64,000 bases of DNA from DAISKN01 sp963716925 (GTDB taxonomy: Bacteria; Acidobacteriota; Vicinamibacteria; Marinacidobacterales; SMYC01). Position numbers and translations under genes: made by a program. The stretch is taken from positions 1,302,001 through 1,366,000 of the forward strand of contig CAVQUX010000010.1 in the NCBI GenBank assembly GCA_963716925.1, written 5' to 3'. Shown piece by piece: positions 16,304 through 26,549 of the stretch; position 1 is the first letter of the stretch, and the number at the start of each line of letters is the position of its first letter. The notes beneath the pieces were generated by a model. That model was not told the DNA's origin. It saw only the letters and a program-made list of their open reading frames with translations, and did not search any database.

Positions 16304-18713
16304 TCAGAGCCAAAACTCCGTTCGGATGAACCGCACCAGATCGCGGGTGAGGATGTTGGCGACGAAGCTCATCCCGCAATAGATCTTCGCGACCCCCGTC
16401 ATTCCCGGCTTCAGGAGCTTCTCGGTGTTGTCCACGTAGGCCCGGACGAGGACGGTGGAGGACTTTCCATTCGACGTTGCGATGGGTGCGATCTCGTCCA
16501 CCTGCGCGTGGAAGCTCCGGAAGGGATATCCCAGGACCTTGAACTTTACCGGTTTCTTCAGCTCCACCACGTCCATGTCTTTCTCCGAGACCGGCATCTC
16601 CAGCACCACCCGGTCGTAGTTCGCGATCTCGCAGACGTCGGCGCCCTCCTCGAGGTAATCCCCGACCTTCTCTTCGAAACGGTAGGTGGTGAGCGTGCCG
16701 GAGACCGAGGCGTAGATCTTGCTCCGCGAAAGCTGATCGTCGATCCCGGCCAGCTCCGCTTCCAGCATCTCGATCCGGGCCTGCTGTCCTTTGGCGTTCT
16801 TGAGGTGCAGGCGTTCGATCTCCTCCGCCCGGCTCATCGGACTGAGCTTGCGCGCGAGCTCGAGCTGGGCCTCCGCCTCGCGTCGCCGGGCGCGCGCTTC
16901 CTCGAGAGCGTTCTTCGCGTGATCGAACGTCTGCTGGGGGATGATGCCGTTGGTCCAGGCCTGCTGGTCGCGCTCGAAGTCCTTCTGGGCCTTGTCCTCG
17001 ACCTGCCGCGCGATGTCGACGGCCCGCTCCTTGACCCCGATCTCCTCGCGCACCGCCGGGCTTTCCTTGCCCAGGATCGGGAGCTGCTCTCTCGCTTCCT
17101 CCAGCTCCGCCGCCTTGTTGCGCCTCGAGAGCTCGAGCTCGGTCGCGTCGTACTCCAGGATCAATCCGCCCTTTTCCACGCGAGCGCCCTCGTTCACGTG
17201 GATGACCCGGATGCGGCCGCTCGAGGGGGCGCGCACGATCTCCCGTTCGAGGGGCAGAACGCTGAGCTCGGATCGAATTCTCAGCTGCCAGGGGAAGAAG
17301 GCGGCGACCAGAGCTAGGCCCGCCCATACGAAAACGAAGCGCGAGCGCTTCTTCTTGTCCCCGAGCTTCTGCCACTTTTCCTTCCCCGCTTCCTTCGCCG
17401 CGGAGGCGGCGGTCAGCGCCGGCTTGTGAAGGAGTCCCACGAGAGTCACGGCATAGAGCGCGAGGGCATCGGCCCCATGGTTCTCGAAGACGTAGCCTCC
17501 GGAGTAGTAAGCGAGCGCGCCCACCAGGAGTGCGGTGTAGACGAGCGCCGCCGCTCCGAAGACCGTGAGGAATCGATCTCCCTCTCAATCCAAGGATGCG
17601 CCTCTCGAGAAGCTCCGGGGTCGAGGGCTCGATTTCGAGGCCGCCGACTTTTCGGAAGACTCTTGCCAGGCCGAAGAGCGCCTGCCGGCGCAGGTTCCTG
17701 ATACCGAGGTGCTCGGAAAGCATGAAGTACCCATCCATCTGAATCAGAGGGTTGAAGTTGAAGAGACTGCGGATGCCGCTCACCGCGGCGACGACCAAGA
17801 ATGCCCTCGAGGTCAGGGTTCCCTGGGCCACGAAGCGCCACCCGAGGACAGCGAGGCCCCAGACGAAGAGCTCGAAGAATCCGCCGGAGAAGAACACCCA
17901 GAGACGCTCGCGCTTCCCGCGGAACAGATACGTATCGCCCACGTTGCAGTAGAAGCAGGGAAGGAAGTAGAGGAGCAGGAAGCCCATGTCGGTGACCCGT
18001 CCTCCGAAATGCCGGCATGCCAGGGCGTGGGCCATCTCGTGCAGCACCGTGACCGCCGATACCGTCACCAGGACGAAGAGGAGTCCCTCGAGGCTCACGA
18101 CGCCTTCGAGACCGAGGGCCAGCTCTTCCCCGTTCAGGAGGAAGACCCCGAGTGCGACCAGGAGCGACAGGCACGCGAGCCCGACGAACGCCTTCGAGAA
18201 ACACCATCGAAAACGTGGATACAACCGGTCGACCAGCGCGTCGGGATTGGCGAGGGGGAGCTTCCAGTGGAAGATGCTCCTAGAGGGAGCGCCCTCGAGC
18301 GCAGGGGCATCCTCTTCCCCGCGGCGCAGAAGACCGAGCCCGCGGAACTTGTCGGCGAACCGCGAGAGGACTTCCTCCGAGACGAGGACGTTTCTCTCCT
18401 CCGACGCCCGGCGGCGGATGATCTCGAGCGAGGTCTTCCCGTCGAACTGGGTGATGAGGAAGTGCTCGAGCGGCTTCACCCGGAAGTAGCGGTTCGAGCT
18501 CGGGTCCTTGATGACGAAATAGGACGCGCCCTCTTCCTCCACCGGCGCGATGATCAGGTCGGAGCGAAGCTCGAGCTCGGTCCCTTCCCTGGGGGCCTCC
18601 GCGCGGAAGGTGTAACCGCAGGCGCTGCAGCGGGCGAACGGACTTCGGGAATCGACCGCTGAAGCGCTGAAGCGATGACAACGCTTGCAGCGAATGCCTT
18701 TCGCGGCTGGCAC
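16304..18713 (-). CDS. M50 site-2-protease-like / HlyD fusion (peptide zinc metalloprotease exporter), one frameshift
   Basis: From GTG 18713, with GGAGGGAGAG just before it, the protein has four parts. First, a zinc ribbon (CKRCH...CSACGY, about residues 9-35). Second, a PqqD-like winged domain (about 50-135). Third, a polytopic M50 domain with zinc site TVLHEMAHALACRHFGG and the NPLIQMDGYFML motif. After a frame break near 17580 come two more helices (VFGAAALVYTALLVGALAYY). Fourth, a HlyD-type adaptor with lipoyl halves (REIVRAPSSGRIRVIHVNEG; SKIYASVSGTLTTYRFEEKV) flanking a long coiled coil. Corrected length is about 800 residues. Related YydH-like proteins process or export peptides. No precursor peptide gene is obvious nearby. 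Confidence 0.8.
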
Positions 18714-18780
18714 CTCTCCCTCCGTGCGTTTGGGGTTTCGACGGCGGAAACGGCTTGGCTTAAGAGGACGCTATTCTAAT

Positions 18781-21400
18781 CTAAAACAGGAATCGAAAAG
18801 AAAGCTGGAACTGCCGCGGCGGCCCGGCCTGGACCACCTGGGAAAAGGCCGGCAGCGGCATCTCCGAGGCGCCGTACGTCTCCAGCACCTGAAGCGGGTT
18901 GAGCCGGTTCGAGAGGTTGAAGACATCGAGAGCGACGGCGAGCCTCCGCGTCTCCTGAAGCTCCCAGGTCTTGCCGACCGAGACGTCGAGAGCGGCCACC
19001 GAGCCCGCGCGAAAGCTGTTCCTCTCGAGAATCCGACCGGAAGCGAATCCACGCTCGCGGAGCTTCAGGTCTCCATCGAGGTCCGCCTCCACCCGCGGGT
19101 CGAGCGGGCGACCGGATCGCGCGCGGGCGATGGCCGAGAACCGCAGGCCCAAGGGTGCATCCCAGACTCCGCTGGCGACGAAGGAATGGGGGATATCGAA
19201 AGCGCTCCGGCCCCATTCGAGGTCGGGTCTTCCCGGATCCAGGGGCAGAGACTCTTCGATTCGGTAGTCGTCGCCGTCGTTCGTGGTCCGCGACCACTGG
19301 TATACCGCTTGAAGCGTGAACGACGTCTGGTAGCGCTTGGTCGCCCGGACCCGGACGCCCCAGAACCGGCTCGACCCTCCCGAGCCGGTGAGATAGAGGT
19401 CACGGTAGTCCGAAACGCCGAACGGCCGGGTGAGGTCGGCGGCCGCGGAAGAGCGCGAGCCCGAGGCGGTGTAGTCGAAGAACGACGGCGCGTTCCCGTC
19501 GACGGGAAGGAGCAAATCGGATCCACGGATATGGTCGACGTCGAGCGCGACCGAGAGTGACGGCACCCACTCCCGCTCGAACCCGACGCTCCACTGCTGG
19601 GCGGCGGGCGAGCGTCGATCCCCCGGGGCGTAGAAGTTCGCAACCGTCCCGGCGGCTCCGTCGGCGCTGGCGACCACCCCGACTCCGGAGGTGCCGTAGA
19701 GCCGCTCGAGGGTATCCACGATGGAAAGGACCGAGCTGTAGAAGATTCCGTAGCCGCCGTGCACCGAGGTGCGTCCGTCCCCGGTGGCGTCCCAGTGGAG
19801 TCCGAACCTCGGGGCGAAGTTGTCGTTGTCGGAGACGGAAGTCTCCTTCTCCCAACGAACGCCGAGATTGAGCGTGACGTAAGGGGAGAGCGGCCAGTCG
19901 TCCTGGACGAACGCCTGGAAGTGACTCTCGCCGCGCTCGAGCGAGCCTCCGGTTCCGGTGGACTCCCAGTAGACCATGGGAGCGCGGGCGACCGAAGGAA
20001 CGAAGACCAGCCCATCGCCGAAGCGCTCCAGCTCGCTCGCGCTCTCGATCCGAAGAAAGCTGAAGCCGGTCTTCACGCTGTGCGTCCCCGCGGGAAGGGA
20101 GAGGATCTCCGAGATCTCCACGTGATCTTCGTCGGCGCGCTCGAAGCGAGCGGGAGAACCGATGTTGCCGGCGAGCGGATCGCGGATCGCGGCTCCCAGA
20201 GGAGGAGGGCCGGCCGTCGCCCGGAACCTTTCGGAAACGAAGCCCAACCGGAGCTCCGAGTGGGCGGATCCGATCGAAGAGGCTAGCGTCCCCGAGACGG
20301 CGACGTCGTCGTTCTCGGTGTCGAGGCGGTTCTCGAACACGTCGTAACCGCCGACCCCCGAAAGAGCCGACTCCTGCGAGAAAATCGCCTTCACGGTGAG
20401 CTGGTGGCGCGAGCCGAACAAGTGAGAGAGCTTCAGCAGCGACCGCAGCCTGTCGCTCGGGAGCCGGTAGAGCCCCTGGAAGCGACCATCGTCATAAGGC
20501 GCGGTCACCACCACGTCCTCGTCCTGATTCCCGTACTCGACGCCGGCGAAGAAGAAGGTCTTCTCGTCGACGAGGGGTCCAGACAGCGTCACCTCCAGGT
20601 TCTGGCGATCGAGCGCGGTGTTCTCCGAGGTGAGTGGATCGCGGGCGTCCCAGCCACCGGGTCGAAAGAAGGCGGAGAGGCTGCCGTGCCAATCGTTCCC
20701 TCCGGCCTTCGTGGCCGCGCTGACGATCCCGGAGAGGCTCCCGCCAAGCTCGGCCTCGAACGGGCCGCTCACCACGCGAAACTCCTCGACCGCATCGATG
20801 CCGACGTCGACGAGAACCACGCCGTGTTGATCGCGGGTGTTCTGGAATCCGTCGAGCTGGTAGGCGGTGTAGTAAGGATTCGCTCCGTCGATCGACAGGC
20901 CGGCGCCTTCCACCGGCTCGCGCGCCGAGCCATCGAGCGGCCCGAGCTCGAGATAGTCGCGCCGCGAGAGCGGAAGCTCCTCGAGCTGACGTTCCTCGAC
21001 CGAGAGACCCACCTGGGACTGGCTCACGTTCAGAAGCGGCGCCTCGCCGGTGAAGGTCATCGATTCCTGGACCTCTCGCGGCAGGAGGGTGATGTTGAAG
21101 ATCGGCTTGGTGTCGGCGAAGTATCTCAGCCCGGCGTAGCGCGGGGTGGCGTACCCGGAAAGGCGGGCCTCGAGCGAGTAGATGCCGGGAGGAAGACCGG
21201 GAAAGCTGTAGCGTCCGGTGTCGCCGGTGGTGGCGGTGCGCGTGAGTCCCGTCGACTGATCGACGAGCGTCAGGACGGCGCCCGAAAGACCGAGGCCGGA
21301 CTCGTCGAGAACGGTGCCCGAGAGCTCGAACGTCGATGCGGCTCTCGCTGCCGACGCCGCGCAGGCGGTCCACGATGAGCGCGACCAGCGCAAGCCGCAT
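18781..21400 (-). CDS. TonB-dependent receptor, Oar-like with carboxypeptidase-regulatory domain
   Basis: The N-terminal beta-sandwich is FELSGTVLDESGLGLSGAVL and TGRYSFPGLPPGIYSLEARL. A plug domain follows (SIDGANPYYTAYQLDGFQNT; VEEFRVVSGPFEAELGG), then a large barrel ending in FQLSFRFLF, the expected C-terminal aromatic. About 870 residues. The signal peptide starts at ATG 21400 as MRLALVALIV but must change frame near 21370 to join ACAASAARAASTFEL. One indel is therefore likely, and without correction the protein lacks a usable signal. It imports a substrate across the outer membrane using TonB energy; substrate unknown. No clear promoter was identified. Confidence 0.85.
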
Positions 21401-21463
21401 GATTCCGTGGAGTCTATGCCCGGCGTCCGTTCTGGATCAATACTGGTTAAGATAGAATCGTTC

Positions 21464-21928
21464 ATGGCCGCTTTCATCATCGAGCAGCGGGTTGCCTGGT
21501 CCGACGTCGATCTCGCCGGGATCGTTTACTTCCCCCGCTATTTCACCTACTTCGAGAACGCCGAGCTGGAGTGGTTCCGGAGGCAGGGTCTGACCTACGA
21601 AGGTTTCCTCGACGAGATCGGAGTCTGGATGCCGCGCGTCGCGAGCCACGGCAATTTCCGGGCGCCGGCGAAGCTCGCCGAGCTCCTTTCGATCGAGATG
21701 CGCCTCGACCGGCTGGGAAAGACGAGCTTCACCTTCGGGTTCGACGCCTTCCGACTCCCGGAGAGGACTCCCATCGCGGATGGCTACATCGTCGTCGCCA
21801 CCGTCGAGCGCGAGACGTTCCTCCCGACTCCGGTGCCCGAGCGCCTGGTCCAACTCCTGTCCGGCCTCGAGCGGCGGAGCTCAGAGCCGGCGAAGCAGAC
21901 AGCGGGCGTAGGCGGGAGCAACCCATGA
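21464..21928 (+). CDS. Hotdog-fold acyl-CoA thioesterase (4-hydroxybenzoyl-CoA type)
   Basis: 154 residues from ATG 21464. The start IIEQRVAWSDVDLAGIVYFP RYF holds the family signature with catalytic Asp and the GIVYFPRYF helix. The remainder forms the expected strands (SIEMRLDRLGKTSFTFGFDA). It hydrolyses acyl-CoA thioesters in the cytoplasm. TAGAAT ends five bases before the ATG, so the transcript may be leaderless. Its stop overlaps the next gene's ATG (ATGA), which couples it to the aminotransferase and the beta-oxidation enzyme. Confidence 0.85.
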   Translation: MAAFIIEQRVAWSDVDLAGIVYFPRYFTYFENAELEWFRRQGLTYEGFLDEIGVWMPRVASHGNFRAPAKLAELLSIEMRLDRLGKTSFTFGFDAFRLPERTPIADGYIVVATVERETFLPTPVPERLVQLLSGLERRSSEPAKQTAGVGGSNP

Positions 21929-23160
21929 TGACTCCCCAGCGTTTCCGCGAGCGCTTTCCCATCTTCGAAAGAAAGACTTTCCTGAACTCCTGCTCGAAAG
22001 GCGCCCTCTCGCGCGAAGTGGAGGAGGCCTACGGGCTCTACCTCGATTCCTGGAGGGGCGGGGGCTCGCCCTGGGAGGAATGGGTCTCGATCCTGGAAAA
22101 GACCCGGTCGCGATTCGCGGCGTTCTGCGGCGCGTCCGAGGACGAGATCGCGGTGACCTTCTGCGCCTCCACCGCAGTCTCCGGCCTGGCGTCCGCGCTC
22201 TCCTTCGACGGCCCTCGAAAGCGCGTCCTTCTCGGCGACTTCGAGTTTCCCACGGTGGCCCACAACTGGCTGGTCCAGCAGAAGCGGGGGGCCGAGATCG
22301 CGCGGGTGCGCGCGCGCGACGGCCGGCTTCCGGTTTCCGCTTACCGGGAAGCGCTCGACGAACGCGCCCTCATCGTTCCCGTGGCCAGGGTGTGCTTCCG
22401 GAACGGCTACCTCCAGGACGTCGAGGGGGTGGTCTCGGCGGCGCGCCAGGCGGGCGCCCTGACTCTCGTCGACGACTTTCAGTCGACGGGAACGCGGCCG
22501 CTCGACGTGAAGAAGCTGGGCTGCGACTTCCTGGTCACCGGCACCCTGAAATACCTGATGGGCTCCTCCGGGCTCGCCTTCCTCTACGTCCGGCGTGAGC
22601 TCATCGACACCCTCGAGCCCCTTCTCACCGGCTGGTTCGGCCAGGAGCGGCCCTTCGACTTCGACATCGAGCGCGCGACCTATCACCGCACCGCGCGGAG
22701 GTTCGAGACCGGGACGCCGCCGATACCGAATCTCTATGCCGGGCTCGCGGGGCTCTCGCTCTTCGAGCACGTCGGTCTCGAGGAGATCCGGGATCACGTG
22801 GAAGGCCTGGCGACGATGCTGATCGCGGAAGCGACGGAGCGCGGTATCGAGGTGCTGACGCCCACCGAGCCCGACCGTCGCGGTCCGCTCGTGGTGCTCG
22901 GCGCCCGGGATGCCGCGAAGCTCGTCGAGATCCTCGGCCGGGAGGACGTCATCGTATCCTCGAGAGGTCCCGGGCTTCGAATCAGCTTTCACTATTACAA
23001 TATGGCCGAGGACGTGGAGGCGGTCCTCCGGGTGCTGGACCGCCATCCAGAGCTATTGGTGAGGAAGACGGCGGGGCCCGGAGGGCCCCCTCCTCCCCGC
23101 GCGAGGAGCGCGGGGAGCGAGCCTCGCGAAGAGCGAGGCGAGCCTTCAGGGAAGAGGTGA
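21925..23160 (+). CDS. Class V aminotransferase (cysteine desulfurase / kynureninase-like)
   Basis: 411 residues. The fold-type I core is visible: EDEIAVTFCASTAVSGLASA near the N-terminus, TLVDDFQSTGTRPLDVKKLG with the cofactor Asp, and FLVTGTLKYLMGSSGLAFLY with the Schiff-base Lys. The usual Asp-Ala-His is Asp-Asp-Phe-Gln here. The last 30 residues (from TAGPGGPPPPRARSAG) are encoded by a repeat element and are probably a non-native tail. It is co-transcribed with the thioesterase before it and the 3-hydroxyacyl-CoA dehydrogenase after it. The reaction is not known. Confidence 0.75.
   Translation: MMTPQRFRERFPIFERKTFLNSCSKGALSREVEEAYGLYLDSWRGGGSPWEEWVSILEKTRSRFAAFCGASEDEIAVTFCASTAVSGLASALSFDGPRKRVLLGDFEFPTVAHNWLVQQKRGAEIARVRARDGRLPVSAYREALDERALIVPVARVCFRNGYLQDVEGVVSAARQAGALTLVDDFQSTGTRPLDVKKLGCDFLVTGTLKYLMGSSGLAFLYVRRELIDTLEPLLTGWFGQERPFDFDIERATYHRTARRFETGTPPIPNLYAGLAGLSLFEHVGLEEIRDHVEGLATMLIAEATERGIEVLTPTEPDRRGPLVVLGARDAAKLVEILGREDVIVSSRGPGLRISFHYYNMAEDVEAVLRVLDRHPELLVRKTAGPGGPPPPRARSAGSEPREERGEPSGKR
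23071..23143 (+). repeat. 72-bp multi-hairpin repeat, copy 2
   Basis: Three hairpins in a row: GGGGCCC-GGA-GGGCCCC, CCCCGCGC-GAGGA-GCGCGGGG and GCCTCGC-GAAGA-GCGAGGC. The first 52 bases match copy 1 (10271-10342, minus strand) with two differences. The element lies inside the 3' end of the aminotransferase frame and ends about 20 bases before the TTG start of the next gene, in sense orientation, as copy 1 does. Confidence 0.7.
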
Positions 23161-23163
23161 ACG

Positions 23164-25185
23164 TTGCCTTTCGTTCTGGGATCCCGGTCTCTCGAGAGAG
23201 TGGGCATCGTGGGGTCCGGTCAAATCGGCCCTGACATCGCCCTTCACATGACGAAGGTGCTCGCGCCCGCGGGGGTGGCGGTCGTCGTGGTGGATATCGC
23301 GCCCAAAGCCCTCGACGCCGGGCGGGCGAAGCTCGCGAAGAAGATCGACCGGGGAGTCGAAGCCGGCGCCTTCACCCCCGAGCAAGGGGCGTCGATGAAG
23401 GCGAACGTCACCTTCACCGAGGACTACGGGTCGCTCCAGGATGCCGACTTCGTGATCGAGGCCGCGACCGAAGACCTCGAGGTGAAGCGGCGCATCTTCT
23501 CGCAGCTCGAGAACCTGGCGGCGCGGGACGCCATCCTGGCATCGAACTCGTCGCACCTCGAGCCCGAGAGCATCTTCGAAGAGCTTCGGGATCCGGGCCG
23601 GGCGTCGGTCATTCATTACTTCTTCCCCGCGGAGCGGAACCCTCTGGTGGAGATCGTCCCCGGAGAGGGAACCTCCGAGCAGGTCGTCTCGTGGCTTCTC
23701 GACTTCTACGAAGCGATCGGGAAGGTTCCCATCCGGGTGGAGAGCCGCTACGGCTACGCCATCGATCCCGTTTTCGAAGGGCTGTTCCAGGCCGCGGCGC
23801 TCGCGGTGGAGGAAGGCCTGGGGACGACGCGCGAAGTCGACGAGGTGGCCCGCGAAGTCCTCGGCCTCGGCGTCGGCCCGTTCACCGCGATGAACCTGAC
23901 CGGAGGCAACCCCATCACCGCGCACGGGCTCGACGAGATGAGCCAGAGGGTGAATCCGTGGTTCCGTACTCCGGAGCTCCTCCGGAAGGCGATCGGGATG
24001 GGTACGCCGTGGGACGTTCCCGGCAGGGACGAGTCCGTCGAGGTCGCGCCCGAGCGAACCGCCGCCATCCGCGAGCGAATGACCGGCGCCTACTTCGGGC
24101 TCGCCAACGAAGTCCTCTCGAGCGGGATCGTGAGCCTCTCGGACCTCGAGCTCGGATGCGAGCTCGGGCTCGTCATCCGCCCCCCGTTCGCTTTCATGAA
24201 TCAGGTAGGTCTCCCCGCGGCGCTCGAGAAAGTCCGCGCCTACCAGCGGATGTATCCGAGCTTCCCCGTCGCCGATGCCCTGGTGAGCCGCGAAGCGTCG
24301 GGAGAGCCCTGGGAGATTCCGTACGTGCTTCGCCGCGACTTCGAGGACGTCGCCGTTCTCGTCATCCGCCGTCCCCAGGTGCTCAACGCTCTGAACATGG
24401 AGGTCTACCGGCAGATCTCCCGCCAGCTCGAGGCCCTTCGCACCGACGACAGCGTTCGGGGCGTGGTCATCACCGGATTCGGGCGCAAGGCGTTCGTCTC
24501 CGGCGCCGATGTCTCGATGCTCGCGAAGATCTCCTCGGAGGAGGAGGGCGAGCGCACCTCCTGGGCCTCGCACGAAGTGATGATCCAGATCGAGGACTTC
24601 GAGAAACCCGTGGTCTGCGCCTACAACGGCCTGGCGTTCGGCGGCGGCAACGAGCTCGGCATGGCGTGCCATGCGCGCCTCGCGCGGAAGGGGTTAGCGC
24701 CCCTGGCGGCGCAGCCGGAACCGAACCTCGGCATCATTCCCGGCGCCGGCGCGACCCAACGACTCCCGCGGCTCATCGGTCTCGAGAAAGCGTGGCCGCT
24801 TCTCCGAGCGGGAAGAGCGATCTCCGGCGCCGAAGCCGTAGAGCTCGGGCTGGTGCGCGAAGAGGTCGAGGGCGACCTGCTGAAGGCCGCGATCGATCTG
24901 GCCCGCGCCGCCGCCGGAGGAGAGGTCGTTCTCGCGGGCATCCGCCGCGAGCCCATGGACATTCCCCAGGCGCTTCCCGAAGTAGACCTCGGGCATCTCT
25001 CCCGGGCCGTCGACGACGTGATGAGAAAGGCCATCCTCGAAGGCGCTTCCCTTCCTCTCGCCGAGGGGTTGCGACTCGAGGCGAAGTGCTTCGGCGAAGT
25101 GTGCCGGCTCGAGGACATGAAGATCGGAGTCGGGAACTTTCTCAAGAACGGTCCTCGATCGAAAGCAGCTTTCGTCCATAAATAA
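23164..25185 (+). CDS. Bifunctional 3-hydroxyacyl-CoA dehydrogenase / enoyl-CoA hydratase
   Basis: 673 residues from TTG 23164, with GGGAAGAGGTGA just upstream. Residues about 10-390 are the dehydrogenase: NAD loop VGIVGSGQIGPDIALHM, catalytic HYFFPAERNPLVEIVPGEGT, and two helical C-terminal domains. Residues about 400-673 are a crotonase: VLVIRRPQVLNALNMEVYRQ, oxyanion segments FVSGADVSMLA and NGLAFGGGNELGMACHARLA, and NLGIIPGAGATQRLPR. The order is dehydrogenase first, the reverse of FadB/FadJ. It would convert enoyl-CoA to 3-ketoacyl-CoA in beta-oxidation or a related route. It ends at a palindromic repeat. Confidence 0.88.
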   Translation: MPFVLGSRSLERVGIVGSGQIGPDIALHMTKVLAPAGVAVVVVDIAPKALDAGRAKLAKKIDRGVEAGAFTPEQGASMKANVTFTEDYGSLQDADFVIEAATEDLEVKRRIFSQLENLAARDAILASNSSHLEPESIFEELRDPGRASVIHYFFPAERNPLVEIVPGEGTSEQVVSWLLDFYEAIGKVPIRVESRYGYAIDPVFEGLFQAAALAVEEGLGTTREVDEVAREVLGLGVGPFTAMNLTGGNPITAHGLDEMSQRVNPWFRTPELLRKAIGMGTPWDVPGRDESVEVAPERTAAIRERMTGAYFGLANEVLSSGIVSLSDLELGCELGLVIRPPFAFMNQVGLPAALEKVRAYQRMYPSFPVADALVSREASGEPWEIPYVLRRDFEDVAVLVIRRPQVLNALNMEVYRQISRQLEALRTDDSVRGVVITGFGRKAFVSGADVSMLAKISSEEEGERTSWASHEVMIQIEDFEKPVVCAYNGLAFGGGNELGMACHARLARKGLAPLAAQPEPNLGIIPGAGATQRLPRLIGLEKAWPLLRAGRAISGAEAVELGLVREEVEGDLLKAAIDLARAAAGGEVVLAGIRREPMDIPQALPEVDLGHLSRAVDDVMRKAILEGASLPLAEGLRLEAKCFGEVCRLEDMKIGVGNFLKNGPRSKAAFVHK

Positions 25186-25277
25186 AGAAGAACGCAAAGG
25201 CGCAGAGAATCGAGGACGGAAAGACCTATTCCCTCGTGGCATCTACGCGTTCCGTTGCGCCTTCGCGTTCCGTCTTG
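25186..25277. repeat. GCGCAAAGG-type palindromic repeat between convergent genes
   Basis: AAGAAGAACGCAAAGGCGCA on the left and TGCGCCTTCGCGTTCCGTCTT on the right form an imperfect long stem with about 40 bases between. It fills the space between the ends of the plus-strand beta-oxidation gene (25185) and the minus-strand peptidase gene (25282). It has the same core as elements at 44441-44719 and the half copy at 29436-29456. It may act as a bidirectional terminator. Confidence 0.65.
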
Positions 25278-25281
25278 GGAC

Positions 25282-26499
25282 TCACGCCAGGAGTCGCAGG
25301 GCCGCTGACGCATAGACCACGGCGCATTCTTCCAGGTCGCGGCGCTTCACGAACTCGTTGGGGCCGTGCGCCACGGAGAGCAGACCCGGGCCGTAGGCGA
25401 AGGCGGGGACGCCTTTTTCGGCATAGAAGCGGATCTCCAGAATTCCCGGGCAGAGCTCCAATTTCGGCGCGACTCCATTGACCTCCTCGATGGTTTCGGC
25501 GAAGGCGCGGGCCACCGGGTGATCGGACGCGACCCCTGCCGGGCGCGCCTCCTGAATGCACTCGAGCTCGAGATCGACTCCTGCCTTTCTCGCGTCGTCG
25601 ACGGCCTCGAGGAGGCGTCTCTTTTCCTCGGCGAAGTCTTCCTCGGGATTCAGTCGGCGATCCATGGTGAAGCTGAAGCTCGGGGGAACGACATTGAAGT
25701 TCTGCTCGCCTCGGACCTCGCCCCCGATCATCAGGATGGAGCGCCGGGCTTCCGCGGGCTCGAGAGGGAAGCGGGTGGTGCGCGACTCGACGTCCTTCTT
25801 GATCGTCGAAAGCGCCTGCAGCAAGCCCAGCGACTTCTCGAAAGCGTTCGATCCGCGATACTGCAGCCCGACGTGGGAGGATCGACCGCGGACGCGAACG
25901 CGATAGGTCAGAGCTCCGCGGCTCGCGTTCCAGACGATGCCTCCGGTAGGCTCGGCGGTCAGCATCGCGACGGCTTCGTCGCCGAAGAGAAGGCCCCGTT
26001 CAGAGAGCGCCTGCGAGCCCGAAGCGCCTCCCGTCTCTTCATCGGGCACGATCCGGAGCGCGATGCGCCCTTTCGGGCGAAGCCCCGAGTCCTCGAGCGC
26101 TTTCATGGCGTAGATCATCGAGACCAGCCCGCCCTTCATGTCCGTCGACCCGCGTCCGAAGATCGTGTCTTCGGTGACCCTCGGCTCGAACTGGGAGGGG
26201 TCCTGCGCGGGGACGACGTCGATATGACCATGGAAGTAGACGGCTCGATCGCCCTCGCCCCAGTCGGAAGACAGCCAGAAGCGGGGATGCTGGGGGTCGC
26301 GATCGCCATCGGGGACGGGGGCGATTCGGGAGTCGAGGCCGAGCCTCTGGAGATGGCTGGCCACGACTACGAGGGCCGCTTCGTAGGAGCGGCCGGGCGG
26401 GTTCTCTGTCGGAACCGCGATGAGCTCCGCCGCGAATCTCGCCATCTCCTCGCGCCTTGCCGCGATCGAGCGGCGCAGAGGTTCAATCGGGGAATCCAT
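25282..26499 (-). CDS. M20-family metallopeptidase (ArgE/DapE/CPG2 type)
   Basis: 405 residues from ATG 26499 (MDSPIEPLRRSIAARREEMA); an in-frame ATG at 26550 would overlap the divergent gene's start. The zinc site is complete: YFHGHIDVVPA, GRGSTDMKGGLVSM, IVPDEETGGASGS with the catalytic Glu, MLTAEPTGG, and C-terminal VAHGPNEFV. A dimerisation domain (about 190-310) sits in the middle. It hydrolyses an acyl-amino acid or peptide bond in the cytoplasm. The divergent neighbour is a dipeptidase, so both may serve peptide salvage. Confidence 0.85.
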   Translation of the reverse strand: MDSPIEPLRRSIAARREEMARFAAELIAVPTENPPGRSYEAALVVVASHLQRLGLDSRIAPVPDGDRDPQHPRFWLSSDWGEGDRAVYFHGHIDVVPAQDPSQFEPRVTEDTIFGRGSTDMKGGLVSMIYAMKALEDSGLRPKGRIALRIVPDEETGGASGSQALSERGLLFGDEAVAMLTAEPTGGIVWNASRGALTYRVRVRGRSSHVGLQYRGSNAFEKSLGLLQALSTIKKDVESRTTRFPLEPAEARRSILMIGGEVRGEQNFNVVPPSFSFTMDRRLNPEEDFAEEKRRLLEAVDDARKAGVDLELECIQEARPAGVASDHPVARAFAETIEEVNGVAPKLELCPGILEIRFYAEKGVPAFAYGPGLLSVAHGPNEFVKRRDLEECAVVYASAALRLLA

Positions 26500-26549
26500 A
26501 TGTCCTATACTACGCGCCGCGTGCCCGAATCGACGAAAGTAAGGATGCA

